Part shown: one piece after another, positions 1 to 8,710 of the stretch
Layout of the letters: every line of letters begins with the position of its first letter
How positions within the stretch are numbered: position 1 is the stretch's first letter
DNA from: Pseudomonas abietaniphila
GTDB taxonomy: Bacteria; Pseudomonadota; Gammaproteobacteria; Pseudomonadales; Pseudomonadaceae
Assembly: GCF_900100795.1 (NCBI RefSeq)
Contig: NZ_FNCO01000013.1
Span: 124,001-188,000, forward strand
Length of the DNA stretch: 64,000 nt
Direction: 5' to 3'
Program-made: the position numbers and the translations under genes
Notes under the pieces: generated by a model
Seen by the model: only the letters and a program-made list of their open reading frames with translations
The model's database searches: none
What the model was told of the DNA's origin: nothing

Positions 1-431
1 ACCGGGTAGAAATTAGCCAGCATCAAGGTGTACAGCGCCAGCGCGATCCCGGACAGGATCAGCGAGTAGCGCCACGGCAGTGTCACGGCTGCGATGGTCA
101 ACGGCACCAGATAATAGGAAACGAACGGGTTGGTCGAGCCACCGGAGAAATACAGCAGCGCGCTGTGGATAAACAGGTCGAACGCCAGCTGCACGGCGTA
201 TTCAAGCTCGGTCACCGGCCAGGACGTGCGCAGACGGATCGCCGTCAGCAGACAGACGATGGCGGAAAAGCCAAGCGTGATGTCCAGTTGCAACCACGGC
301 AGGTGCAACAGATCGAACAGGTAGGCGAACCCGACCGAACCGGCTTGGGCTGCCAGCACCAGAATGCGGATAAAGGTCAGTCGCCACAGGTTCTGGCGAG
401 TGGCAGAAAGCAATTGTACGGGGGCGAGCAT
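1..431 (-). CDS. roxS: RoxS/RegB/PrrB-type redox sensor histidine kinase (N-terminal part, cut by window edge)
   Basis: An open reading frame runs leftward from an ATG at 431 to the window edge, giving about 143 residues of a multi-helix membrane domain. It contains GGSTNPF at about residues 93-99, which fits the GGxxNPF heptad that forms the quinone-sensing site in RegB-family kinases. A Shine-Dalgarno AGGAGAG lies just upstream of the ATG. The kinase core lies outside the window. The family phosphorylates the response regulator RoxR/PrrA according to respiratory redox state. In P. aeruginosa roxS is next to the SIMPL-protein gene, as here. The assignment rests on the heptad, the membrane topology and synteny. 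Confidence 0.85.
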   Translation of the reverse strand, partial: MLAPVQLLSATRQNLWRLTFIRILVLAAQAGSVGFAYLFDLLHLPWLQLDITLGFSAIVCLLTAIRLRTSWPVTELEYAVQLAFDLFIHSALLYFSGGSTNPFVSYYLVPLTIAAVTLPWRYSLILSGIALALYTLMLANFYP

Positions 432-715
432 GAGCTCTCCTGATGAACGCTCCAGGCGAATCGGAGCGAGTATAACCAATGCGACAGCGCTTTCCTTCGA
501 AGTGCGTCAAAGCGCCACAGTTATGGGCGAAACTCCGCGTGCAGCTACCCCCTGTGTACAAGCCGGCTGGCTGGCGAGCGCGGCGGGTCGGTGATGACGG
601 TGGTGAATGGCAGCCCGCATTCGCGGCCCTCGTAACCTCGGACGGCTTCCTACAGGTCCTGCATTGCAACCAAGCTCTGTGGCATGCTCCAACACAGCTA
701 AGAGTCTCCCGCCGA

Positions 716-961
716 GATCGGGCAGGCCAAGGTGTGATGACCGCCGCAAGACCTGTAGGAGCTGCTGGAGGTTACGACAGTGGCGAATGCGGTGGGACAG
801 GTACATCGGCGGTGACCGACACGCCGCATTCGCTCACGCCCAGATCGGGCAGACCAAGGTGTCACGACCGCCGCAAGACCTGTAGGAGCTGCTGGAGGTT
901 ACGACAGTGGCGAATGCGGTGGGACAGGTACATCATCGGCGACCGACACGCCGCGTTCGCT
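716..961. repeat. Tandem duplication of a ~119-bp composite repeat block
   Basis: The block at 716-834 is repeated at 843-961 (period 127 bp) with few differences. Each copy carries one GGTTACGA-class unit plus flanking non-repeat sequence, so the duplication copied the unit together with its surroundings. Recent local duplication is more likely than independent insertion. Confidence 0.85.
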
Positions 962-1207
962 GCCCTCGTAACCTCGGACGTCTCCTACAGGGTTCGCGTT
1001 GATGCTCAATGTGTGTCCAGGCACCAGACCGTAGGAGCCAGCTTGCTCGCGAATGCGGCGGGTCAGCCGCAGTTGATGCTGAATGACACACCGCATTCGC
1101 TGCCCTCGTAACCTCGGACGTCTCCTACAGGGTTCGCGTTGATGCTCAATGTGTGTCCAGGCACCAGACCGTAGGAGCCGGCTTGCTGGCGAATGCGGTG
1201 GGTCAGC
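951..1207. repeat. Second tandem duplication (~117-bp block, period 140 bp)
   Basis: The block at 951-1067 recurs at 1091-1207 almost unchanged. Each copy pairs an inverted GGTTACGA-class unit with a forward R0-like unit, separated by an identical 33-bp spacer that is not part of either repeat. It overlaps the end of the preceding duplication, so the region grew in at least two steps. Confidence 0.85.
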
Positions 1208-1555
1208 AGCATCAACTGCGACTGACAAACCGCGTTCGCTGCCCTCGTAACCTCGGACTGCTTGTACAGGGAGCGCGGCGTTCCGAAGACTTGGGGACTA
1301 CGCTGACACTGTAGGAGCGCGCTTGCCCGCGATTGCGGTATGTCAGTCGACGGCAATGCTGAATGACAAACCGCGTTCGCGGCCCTCGTAACCTCGGACG
1401 GCTCCTACAGGTACTGGATACGCCCGAGAACCTGCGGCAGCCATCGAACTGTGGGGCCGGCCCGGAACAAGATCCCCGGATGACAGTCTCATGGGCATCC
1501 GTTTGACGCGCGACAGTCAATACGCCGCAAACGGTTCGCCAAACAAGGAGTTTCT

Positions 1556-2272
1556 ATGTTCAGCCTTCGCCCCACCGCGACACTTTTCGCTCTCGGCGCT
1601 GCCGCTCTGGCCAGCGCGCCCGTCATGGCCGATGACGTTCATTACAACCAGGTTTCAGTTCGCGCCGAGGTCAATCAGGAAGTCCAGCGCGACCTGATGA
1701 CGGTCACCGTGTACACCGAATCGCAGAACGCCGACCCCGCCAAACTGGCAGCGGGTATCACAGAGACGCTGAACAAGGCGCTGGGTGAGGCGCGCAAGGT
1801 CAAGGAAGTGACCATTCGCCAAGGCAGTCGTAACAGCTACCCGATCTATGACGACAAGGGTCAGAAGATCACCGGCTGGCGCGAACGTGCCGAGCTGCGA
1901 CTGGAAAGCCCTGATTTCGCCGCACTGTCTAAACTGACCGGCGAACTGCTGGCCAGCGATATGAAAATGGCTGGCATGGACTTCTCCATTTCCAACCCGG
2001 CGCGCAAAGCCAGCGAAGACGCGCTGCTCAAGGACGCGGTCACTGCGTTCAAGGCGCGCGCTCAATTGGTCACCGATGCCCTTGGCGGCAGTGCCTACAA
2101 ACTGGTCAACCTGAACCTCAACACGTCAGGTTATCCACAGCCTTACCTGCGTGCGCCGGTCATGATGATGAAGGCCGAACGCGCAGACGCTGCGCCAACG
2201 CCTGAGGTCGAAGCCGGCACCAGCCAGGTCAGTGTCACGGCTGACGGCGTCATCGAAGTCACCCTGCCTTGA
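1556..2272 (+). CDS. Periplasmic SIMPL (DUF541) domain protein
   Basis: This 238-residue protein has a classical signal peptide (residues 1-25, ending APVMA) and a single SIMPL/DUF541 domain over most of the mature part, with the usual N-terminal strand (VSVRAEVNQEVQRD), a Trp-containing central segment (GWRERAELRLES) and a C-terminal VSVTADGVIEVTL strand. A good ribosome-binding site (AAGGAG) precedes the ATG. SIMPL proteins are secreted or periplasmic and poorly understood; links to oxidative stress resistance and outer-membrane biogenesis have been proposed for relatives. The position next to roxS matches PA4495. A hairpin terminator follows directly. Confidence 0.9.
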   Translation: MFSLRPTATLFALGAAALASAPVMADDVHYNQVSVRAEVNQEVQRDLMTVTVYTESQNADPAKLAAGITETLNKALGEARKVKEVTIRQGSRNSYPIYDDKGQKITGWRERAELRLESPDFAALSKLTGELLASDMKMAGMDFSISNPARKASEDALLKDAVTAFKARAQLVTDALGGSAYKLVNLNLNTSGYPQPYLRAPVMMMKAERADAAPTPEVEAGTSQVSVTADGVIEVTLP

Positions 2273-2276
2273 CGCA

Positions 2277-2307
2277 AAACGGCGGCAGCCAAGGGTTGCC
2301 GCCGTTT
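2277..2307 (+). terminator. Rho-independent terminator after the SIMPL gene
   Basis: Perfect 11-bp stem (2277-2287 with 2297-2307) of AAACGGCGGCA and its complement, starting 5 bases after the stop codon, with a T-rich end. Confidence 0.85.
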
Positions 2308-2527
2308 CCTCCCCGCTCCGCTCCCGTTTTCCCCTTGCCGGTCGCCACCTCCTCACTGCCGTGAATCCTCGGCCTACACAGCCCGGCGAGTCTGCTGATT
2401 TTCCCTGCCTTCCAGATCCATAGAATCAACACCTCACCCAAAACGCTTATGCACACAAGCGGCCGTCGGTGCTGAACGCCTGGCGTCGGTCTGTGTGCTC
2501 TATTTACTTCAAGGATGAAGAGTTCAA

Positions 2528-4750
2528 ATGCAAGAGTTATTGTTTGACCGCCCACAAACCCCGGTACCGGGCGAGTATTTCAAAAGCACGTTCGCGCTGG
2601 ATTACCTGACCAACGTCGCCAAGCTCAAAGATGAGCACGAATTCGACGCACTGATGCGCCCTGTGTTCGGCCAGGACATCCCCAAGCACACCTACACCGC
2701 GCTCAGGAACGCATTACTGGCGGGCTACATTCATCCGCCTCATATCGAGCCAGTCCAGGGTGGCCCGGTGATCGCCGACTACGACAACCGTGATCGCATC
2801 ATTCGCATCAACTCCGGGATCATGGAAGGCATCATGTTTGCTGCGACACCCGACCCTTACCGGAACGTCTCCCTGCTGGTGATCCTGCTGCACGAGTTTG
2901 GGCACCACATCGACAACGTCCTGCGCCACGACCTATGCGACAAGGATGAACACGGCCTGCCCACATTGGCGCCCGACGCACCACGCGAAGAAGGGGGTCG
3001 TTTTGCATTGAGCATGCTGGACATCTTCAAGCCCGAAGATCGGGAAAACATGGACGACTGGCTGTTCCATCCCGACAAGCCCGATGAACTGCTGCTGGGT
3101 TTCTACTCCGACCTGCTTTACAACGCCCGGCCTGAACCAATAGGCGTCGACTGGCAGACAGCCCTGGATTCGGCGGTGGACGTCCATGGCAGCCCCAATG
3201 AGGAGATAAAGCTCGACAATCCCGACCGCGAAGCCTTCGAAGCGGGTCATGGTCACGACCACCACATGACGCACCGTCAGATCGAAAAAGCCTTGGAATC
3301 CGCAGGGTTCAACCCGGATGAGCGTGATCAAATCTACTTCGGCAACTGGCTGCGCGACTATTCACAGCTGCTGGACCCGAAGCTGGTTCGTGCGGTCGGC
3401 ATGCCGAAAAACTTTCCCGATGTACTCTCGCGTGAAGCGCTGACCCGCATTGTCGATGTGCTGTCGATCAAACCCTTCGGCCGCTTGCGCAAAGCAGCGC
3501 CGCAACACTACAGGGTCACGCCGGAAATGCTGGGGGTTTACCGTCCCTCCGAGCACATCGACAACCCGAAATCCAGCGGATCGGACACCTCCGATCCCAG
3601 GCTGCGCGACCCCGACTTCGAGCCGTTGGTGCTCCCCGGCGACCCGCTGCTGGAGGTGGATTACGACACCTCAATGAAGCGCTACCTGGAGCGCTCCGAA
3701 CGCTTCATGGTGTCCCAACTGCACATGGCGATGAAGGCGGGCCCGACGCCCGAAGGCAAACGCGCGTTCGGCTCGGCGCTTCATGTGCTTGAAGACTTCT
3801 TCGCGCACTCCAACTTTGTCGAGCTGAGCCTGATCAAGAATGGGTACAGCAACGTGGTGCCCTGGACGTCCCCGGCGAACTGCAGGGCCGGCCTGCCACT
3901 GGTGACCGGCATGTTCGGCCCCACCGATGTGATTGCCAGCCTCGCGGAACCGCTGGGCGAAGTCCTGTTCGGCCTCGACACAGTCGCCTATCAACCCCTC
4001 AAGCCGGGAGATCGCAGTGAGCGAGAGCAGATTCTGTTGATTCTGCTTGAAGAACATAAAAACCCGCGTTACCTGGAAATCTACCAGGCGTTCCTCTCAG
4101 AACGTGATGCCTGGGTCGGTCTCCCCATGGTCGAATACCTGCAACGATGTGCGCACTATCTGAAGGGCGCCAATGCCGTCGTCGGCAATGCGATTGGCAT
4201 CATCCAGCACGACATGTTCAAGCTGCTGGGCAACCACGTCGATGACTGGCAAACCCGTTATGGCGAAGACCCTAATACCAATGGCTCCACCGATCCCACC
4301 CATTCGCAGTTGGCCAAGGATCATGCCGATCATCCTCTGCACATCGTCTCGGCATTACTGGCGGGCACCGCAGTGCGCTACGCAGGTTTCGCCATGAACA
4401 ACTACTGGCATGGCAATCACGGGGTTGATCCGGCCGCGGTTGCGTCGGACTACTTCCGACATCCGCTGGACAGTGACTGGCAGGACCCGATCGTCTCAGG
4501 CTGGGCCGCGGACAATCAGCATGAAATCCGCAGAGCCGAGTCCAAGACCGAGCTGGCCACCATCAGCCAGCGCCTGGCGCAAACCGCAGACAACGTGAAA
4601 GAACAGCTGAGAAAGGACAGCGTGGCTTACCTTGACTTCCTTCGGGGTGAGATGCTGGACAGCAATTCGCCGATCTGGCAAATGCAGAACTTCAAGCCCG
4701 GAGGCGCCACTGCACGCATGATCATGAAGATGCTGGGGCTGCTCAGGTGA
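2528..4750 (+). CDS. HET-C domain protein with an N-terminal HExxH motif
   Basis: This 740-residue protein has no signal peptide or membrane segment. The central and C-terminal part matches the HET-C family, best seen at the conserved block HVLEDFFAHSNFVEL starting at about residue 419. The family is named after the fungal heterokaryon-incompatibility protein Het-C. A P. syringae homologue (called phcA in the literature I recall) triggered incompatibility-like cell death when expressed in Neurospora. The N-terminal part carries HEFGH (residues 122-126), a zinc-metallopeptidase-like HExxH motif. There is also a His-rich stretch near residue 240 (GHGHDHH). The gene lies between the PA4495 and dppA1 homologues, where P. 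aeruginosa has nothing comparable, so it is probably accessory. Its role in bacteria is unknown; an effector or toxin role is inference. Confidence 0.8.
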   Translation: MQELLFDRPQTPVPGEYFKSTFALDYLTNVAKLKDEHEFDALMRPVFGQDIPKHTYTALRNALLAGYIHPPHIEPVQGGPVIADYDNRDRIIRINSGIMEGIMFAATPDPYRNVSLLVILLHEFGHHIDNVLRHDLCDKDEHGLPTLAPDAPREEGGRFALSMLDIFKPEDRENMDDWLFHPDKPDELLLGFYSDLLYNARPEPIGVDWQTALDSAVDVHGSPNEEIKLDNPDREAFEAGHGHDHHMTHRQIEKALESAGFNPDERDQIYFGNWLRDYSQLLDPKLVRAVGMPKNFPDVLSREALTRIVDVLSIKPFGRLRKAAPQHYRVTPEMLGVYRPSEHIDNPKSSGSDTSDPRLRDPDFEPLVLPGDPLLEVDYDTSMKRYLERSERFMVSQLHMAMKAGPTPEGKRAFGSALHVLEDFFAHSNFVELSLIKNGYSNVVPWTSPANCRAGLPLVTGMFGPTDVIASLAEPLGEVLFGLDTVAYQPLKPGDRSEREQILLILLEEHKNPRYLEIYQAFLSERDAWVGLPMVEYLQRCAHYLKGANAVVGNAIGIIQHDMFKLLGNHVDDWQTRYGEDPNTNGSTDPTHSQLAKDHADHPLHIVSALLAGTAVRYAGFAMNNYWHGNHGVDPAAVASDYFRHPLDSDWQDPIVSGWAADNQHEIRRAESKTELATISQRLAQTADNVKEQLRKDSVAYLDFLRGEMLDSNSPIWQMQNFKPGGATARMIMKMLGLLR

Positions 4751-4854
4751 TAGCCCGCATGACCTTGTAAGCCAGTACAACCGTGCGGCATTCTCCGCTG
4801 TCTATCATCAGTCGATGAATTCAGGCGCGAATGCCGCATTTGTATGAGGTTCAC

Positions 4855-6453
4855 ATGGAGAAAACCTTCAAGCCACTGCTGCTGGCCGCTGCGATAGCGC
4901 TTTGCGTGCCATCCGTTCAGGCTGCCAGCACCTTGGTCTATTGCTCCGAAGCCAGCCCCGCCGGCTTCGATCCCAGCCAGTACACCAGCGGGACCGAGTT
5001 CGATGCGTCGGCGGAAACCGTCTTCAACCGGTTGACGCAGTTCAAGCGCGGCGGCACCGAAGTCGAGCCAGGTCTGGCCACGAAATGGGAAGTGTCCGAC
5101 GACGGACTGACCTACACCTTCCACCTGCGCCCAGGCGTGAAGTTCCACACCACCGACTATTTCAAGCCAACGCGTGAGTTCAACGCCGACGACGTGCTCT
5201 TTACGTTCAACCGGCTGCTCAACGCCGATGATCCGTTTCGCAAAGCGTATCCTTCCGAGTCGCCCTACTTCACCGACATGGGCATGAACACGACGATCAA
5301 GCAGGTCGAAAAAGTGGACGACCAGACCGTCCGGTTTCACCTGAACAACATCGATGCGGCGTTCATTCAAAACCTGGCGATGAGTTTCGCGTCCATTCAG
5401 TCGGCCGAATACGCCGCGCAACTGCTGAAAGAGGGCAAAGCGGGCGACATCAACCAGAAGCCGATCGGCACGGGACCGTTCGTATTCAAGCGCTATCAGA
5501 AGGACGCGCAGATCCGGTATGCCGGCAACAAGGACTACTGGAAGCCGGAAGACGTGAAGCTCGACAACCTGATCTTTTCGATCAACACGGACGCCGCCAC
5601 CCGCTTGCAGAAACTCAAGACCGGCGAATGCCAGGTCAGCGGCTATCCGCGTCCGCAGGACATTGAAGAAGCGCAGAAGGACCCTAACCTGAAGGTCCTG
5701 AGCCAGGCCGGCTTCAACCTGGGCTTTCTGGCGTACAACGTAACCCATCCGCCGCTTGACCAGCTCAAGGTCCGCCAGGCACTGGACATGGCCATCGACA
5801 AGCCCGCCATCATCAAGGCGGTTTACCAGGGCGCGGGACAACTGGCGCAGAACGCCTTGCCGCCGGCGCAATGGAGCTATGACCCCAACATCAAGGATGC
5901 GCCTCACGACCCTGAGAAAGCCCGGCAGCTGCTCAAGGAAGCGGGCGTCGCACCCGGCACGCAAATCAACCTGTGGGCAATGACCGTACAGCGCGCCTCC
6001 AACCCGAACGCACGAATGTCGGCGCAGATGATTCAGTCCGACTGGGCCAAGATCGGCATCAAGGCCAACATTGTCAGCTACGAATGGGGCGAGTACATCA
6101 AGCGCGCCAAGGCTGGCGAACACGACGTGATGATCTATGGTTGGACAGGTGACAACGGCGACCCTGACAACTGGCTCGGCGTGCTCTACAGCTGTGCGGC
6201 AGTCAACGGCAGCAACTACGCCAAATGGTGCAACACCGGTTACGACAAACTCGTGACCCAGGCCAAGCTGACCAGCGATCGCAACGAGCGGATCAAGCTG
6301 TATCAGCAGGCGCAGAACATCCTGAAAAACGACGTGCCAATTACCCCGATCGCCAACTCGAAAGTCTTTCAGCCCATGCGCAAGGAGGTGCAGGACTTCA
6401 AGCTCAGCCCGTTCGGCCTGACGCCCTTCTACGGCGTGAGCCTGGCGAAATAG
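4855..6453 (+). CDS. dppA1: Periplasmic dipeptide-binding protein (SBP_bac_5 family), paralogue 1
   Basis: A 532-residue extracytoplasmic solute-binding protein that delivers di- or short peptides to DppBCDF. The ATG at 4855 is preferred over the one at 4831 because GAGGT precedes it and it begins directly at a clean signal peptide (MEKTFKPLL...VQA, 23 residues). Family hallmarks are CSEASPAGFDP at the mature N-terminus, LTYTFHLRPGVKFH near residue 85, and the C-terminal GDNGDPDNWLG and PITPIANS motifs. It is the first of four paralogues in this locus and corresponds by order to PA4496. Divergence among the four suggests different peptide specificities (inference). Confidence 0.93.
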   Translation: MEKTFKPLLLAAAIALCVPSVQAASTLVYCSEASPAGFDPSQYTSGTEFDASAETVFNRLTQFKRGGTEVEPGLATKWEVSDDGLTYTFHLRPGVKFHTTDYFKPTREFNADDVLFTFNRLLNADDPFRKAYPSESPYFTDMGMNTTIKQVEKVDDQTVRFHLNNIDAAFIQNLAMSFASIQSAEYAAQLLKEGKAGDINQKPIGTGPFVFKRYQKDAQIRYAGNKDYWKPEDVKLDNLIFSINTDAATRLQKLKTGECQVSGYPRPQDIEEAQKDPNLKVLSQAGFNLGFLAYNVTHPPLDQLKVRQALDMAIDKPAIIKAVYQGAGQLAQNALPPAQWSYDPNIKDAPHDPEKARQLLKEAGVAPGTQINLWAMTVQRASNPNARMSAQMIQSDWAKIGIKANIVSYEWGEYIKRAKAGEHDVMIYGWTGDNGDPDNWLGVLYSCAAVNGSNYAKWCNTGYDKLVTQAKLTSDRNERIKLYQQAQNILKNDVPITPIANSKVFQPMRKEVQDFKLSPFGLTPFYGVSLAK

Positions 6454-6621
6454 CACCACAGAAAAACAACAGCGAAGTAACACTTGTGGATCAAGCGGGT
6501 GCATTCGCCACGTTGCGATGCACCCCAATAGTGCAACAAAGATGTCGATATGCGACACGCAAACGTTCAACAGCGTCAGAAATTATAGTTTTGCGACATT
6601 CGTGTACGTTCGTGCCACTCT

Positions 6622-6648
6622 TTGACACTCGATTGGCGCCAGTATCTT
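6622..6648 (+). promoter_or_regulatory. Possible sigma-70 promoter for the second binding-protein gene
   Basis: A perfect TTGACA at 6622-6627 is followed after 15 bases by TATCTT (6643-6648). The spacing is short and the -10 only fair. The 286-bp gap between the first two binding-protein genes implies separate expression. Confidence 0.3.
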
Positions 6649-6739
6649 GCTTTGGGTATGGCGCCTGCATAAGTATCCGCGGGGTCGGCTCAAAAGGCCG
6701 GTATCCCTCAATCAAAAAATGACAACAACTGAGGCCACC

Positions 6740-8368
6740 ATGCTCAAAAAAGCGGTCATTCCGTTTCTTCTCGGCGCAGGTTTGATCGCCAGCGCTCCCT
6801 TCGCTCAAGCAGCATCGAACCTGGTGTTCTGCTCCGAAGGCAGCCCCGCTGGTTTCGACCCAGGTCAATACACCACCGGTACCGACTTCGATGCTTCGGC
6901 TGAGACCATTTTCAACCGCTTGAGCCAGTTCGAACGTGGCGGCACCGCCGTTATTCCAGGTCTGGCCACCAGCTGGGACGTTTCCCCGGACGGCCTGACC
7001 TACACCTTCCACCTGCGTGAAGGCGTCAAGTTCCACACCACGCCGTACTTCAAACCGACCCGGACCTTCAATGCCGATGACGTGCTGTTCACGTTCAACC
7101 GCATGATCAACAAGGACGATCCGTTCCGTAAGGCGTACCCGACCGAATTCCCGTACTTCACCGACATGGCGATGGACACCAACATCACCAAGATCGAGAA
7201 GATTGACGACCACACCGTCAAGATGACCCTGGCCACCGTTGACGCGGCGTTCATTCAGAACCTGGCGATGAGCTTCGCGTCCATTCAGTCCGCTGAATAC
7301 GCCGCCCAGCTGCTCAAGGAAGGCAAGGCAGAAGACATCAACCAGAAGCCGATCGGCACTGGTCCGTTCGTGTTCAAGAGCTACCAGAAAGACTCCAACA
7401 TCCGTTTCACCGGAAACAAGGACTACTGGAAGCCTGAAGACGTCAAAGTCGACAACCTGATTTTCGCCATCACCACTGACGCTTCGGTCCGCGCACAGAA
7501 GCTGAAGAAAGGCGAATGCCAGATCACCGCTTACCCACGTCCTGCGGACCTCGCTCCGCTGAAGGCCGACCCGGCGCTGAAGATGCCTGATCAAGCAGGC
7601 TTCAACCTGGGCTACATCGCTTACAACGTGATGCCGACCATCAAGGGCGAGACCAAGCCGAACCCGCTGGCCAAGCTGGAAGTTCGTCAGGCGCTGGACA
7701 TGGCTGTCGACAAGAAAGCCATCATCGACGCGGTGTATCAGGGTGCAGGCCAACTGGCCGTCAACGCCATGCCGCCGACCCAATGGTCCTATGACACCAC
7801 CATCAAAGACGCTCCGTACGACGTCGCCAAGGCCAAAGAGCTGCTGAAAAAGGCAGGCGTGGCTGAAGGCACCGAAATCACCCTGTGGGCGATGCCGGTT
7901 CAGCGTCCGTACAACCCGAACGCCAAGCTGATGGCTGAAATGCTCCAGAACGACTGGAAGAAGATCGGCATCAACGCCAAGATCGTTTCCTACGAGTGGG
8001 GCGAGTACATCAAGCGCGCCAAAGCGGGCGAAAACGGCGCGATGCTGATTGGCTGGAGCGGCGACAACGGTGACCCGGACAACTGGCTGGGCACGCTGTT
8101 CGGTTGCGACGCGGTCAACGGCAACAACTTCGCCAAGTGGTGTGACAAGCCTTTCGACACCTTGATCCACCAGGCCAAGGAAACCACCGACCAGGCCAAG
8201 CGCACCGAGCTGTACAAACAGGCTCAGCACTTGCTCAAGGACGCAGTCCCTATGACCCCGATTGCGCACTCGACTGTTTATCAGCCGATGCGTAAGGAAG
8301 TTCAGGACTTCAAGATCAGCCCATTCGGTCTGAACTCGTTCTACGGTGTGAGCGTCAGCGGTAAGTAA
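6740..8368 (+). CDS. dppA2: Periplasmic dipeptide-binding protein, paralogue 2
   Basis: A 542-residue SBP_bac_5 protein with a signal peptide (MLKKAVIPF...AQA). I chose the ATG at 6740 because GAGG lies 5 bases upstream and the signal peptide starts there; longer in-frame starts at 6647 and 6719 have no ribosome-binding site. It keeps the family motifs (CSEGSPAGFDPGQYT, LTYTFHLREGVKFH, SGDNGDPDNWLG, MTPIAHSTVYQP). It is close to paralogue 1 but has an insertion near residue 305 (MPTIKGETKPNPLAK) that lengthens a loop. A long, nearly perfect hairpin follows the stop codon. Confidence 0.94.
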   Translation: MLKKAVIPFLLGAGLIASAPFAQAASNLVFCSEGSPAGFDPGQYTTGTDFDASAETIFNRLSQFERGGTAVIPGLATSWDVSPDGLTYTFHLREGVKFHTTPYFKPTRTFNADDVLFTFNRMINKDDPFRKAYPTEFPYFTDMAMDTNITKIEKIDDHTVKMTLATVDAAFIQNLAMSFASIQSAEYAAQLLKEGKAEDINQKPIGTGPFVFKSYQKDSNIRFTGNKDYWKPEDVKVDNLIFAITTDASVRAQKLKKGECQITAYPRPADLAPLKADPALKMPDQAGFNLGYIAYNVMPTIKGETKPNPLAKLEVRQALDMAVDKKAIIDAVYQGAGQLAVNAMPPTQWSYDTTIKDAPYDVAKAKELLKKAGVAEGTEITLWAMPVQRPYNPNAKLMAEMLQNDWKKIGINAKIVSYEWGEYIKRAKAGENGAMLIGWSGDNGDPDNWLGTLFGCDAVNGNNFAKWCDKPFDTLIHQAKETTDQAKRTELYKQAQHLLKDAVPMTPIAHSTVYQPMRKEVQDFKISPFGLNSFYGVSVSGK

Positions 8369-8377
8369 TACCTCTAT

Positions 8378-8425
8378 ATGACTTCACGGTCGCGTTACCT
8401 TCGGGTAATGCGACCGTGAAGTCAT
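8378..8425 (+). terminator. Long hairpin with TTCG tetraloop after dppA2
   Basis: A near-perfect 22-bp stem (8378-8399 with 8404-8425; one G-T pair) closed by TTCG, starting 9 bases after the stop codon. There is no downstream T-tract, so it may stabilise the upstream mRNA or block exonucleases rather than act as a classical terminator. The rest of the 342-bp gap to dppA3 holds one further inverted repeat (8626-8664) and no gene. Confidence 0.65.
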
Positions 8426-8625
8426 GTGCGCAATTCAGAATGAAATTGAATATCGTTAGATGAGTAATGCGCTGCGCAGAGAATTTGCCTACTAACGATA
8501 TGCATTTTTCCTACAAACACTGAAGCAGTCGGAACTATTTACTGTGCGGCTCGACGGACATACCTTCTCGAGTTCCCGCACCTGATATTTTTTGTTTATC
8601 GGTCGGTCGGGTTTCCCATAGCCGC

Positions 8626-8664
8626 TGAAACTCCATTTGCGCAAACGATTGCCTGGGAGTTTCA
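8626..8664. promoter_or_regulatory. Inverted repeat upstream of dppA3 (possible operator)
   Basis: Arms TGAAACTCC (8626-8634) and GGAGTTTCA (8656-8664) flank a small inner palindrome TTTGCGCAAA (8636-8645). It sits 45-85 bases before the dppA3 start. It could be a protein-binding site or an mRNA leader structure. Confidence 0.35.
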
Positions 8665-8710
8665 CCCCCGCTATTGCTGGTTATTCACGCTCCAGACGAT
8701 AAGGATTGTC

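Larger units (their letters stand above)
613..1408. repeat. Cluster of REP-like repeats (GGTTACGA class and R0-like class) filling the roxS-SIMPL gap
   Basis: The gap 432-1555 has no convincing gene. It holds at least seven copies, in both orientations, of a roughly 40-bp unit that starts GTAGGAG, has GAGGTTACGA in the middle and ends GCGAATGCGG. Forward copies are at 755-794 and 882-921. Inverted copies are at 613-655, 951-988, 1091-1128, about 1231-1268 and 1371-1408. Between them are shorter R0-like units with the same ends but a CGGCTTGCTG-type middle at about 1031-1065 and 1171-1205, and a GCGCTTGCCCGC-type unit at 1311-1338. The short ORFs in this stretch are by-products of the repeats. 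Confidence 0.85.

Noticed and set aside
716..1207. Regularly spaced direct repeats that might suggest a CRISPR array
   Set aside because: Units are about 120 bp, occur in both orientations and belong to REP classes; the spacers between them are themselves duplicated and there are no cas genes.
202..1520. Several ORFs of 60-210 codons in the 5' repeat region
   Set aside because: They are built from repeated units (the same peptide strings recur in several of them) and lack ribosome-binding sites.
4627..6570. 647-codon minus-strand ORF opposite dppA1
   Set aside because: It is the antisense shadow of a well-conserved binding-protein gene; such long shadows arise from GC-rich codon use. No ribosome-binding site or recognisable protein.
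6491..8269. 592-codon minus-strand ORF opposite dppA2
   Set aside because: Same explanation: antisense of dppA2, with Val/Arg/Leu-rich composition typical of shadow frames.
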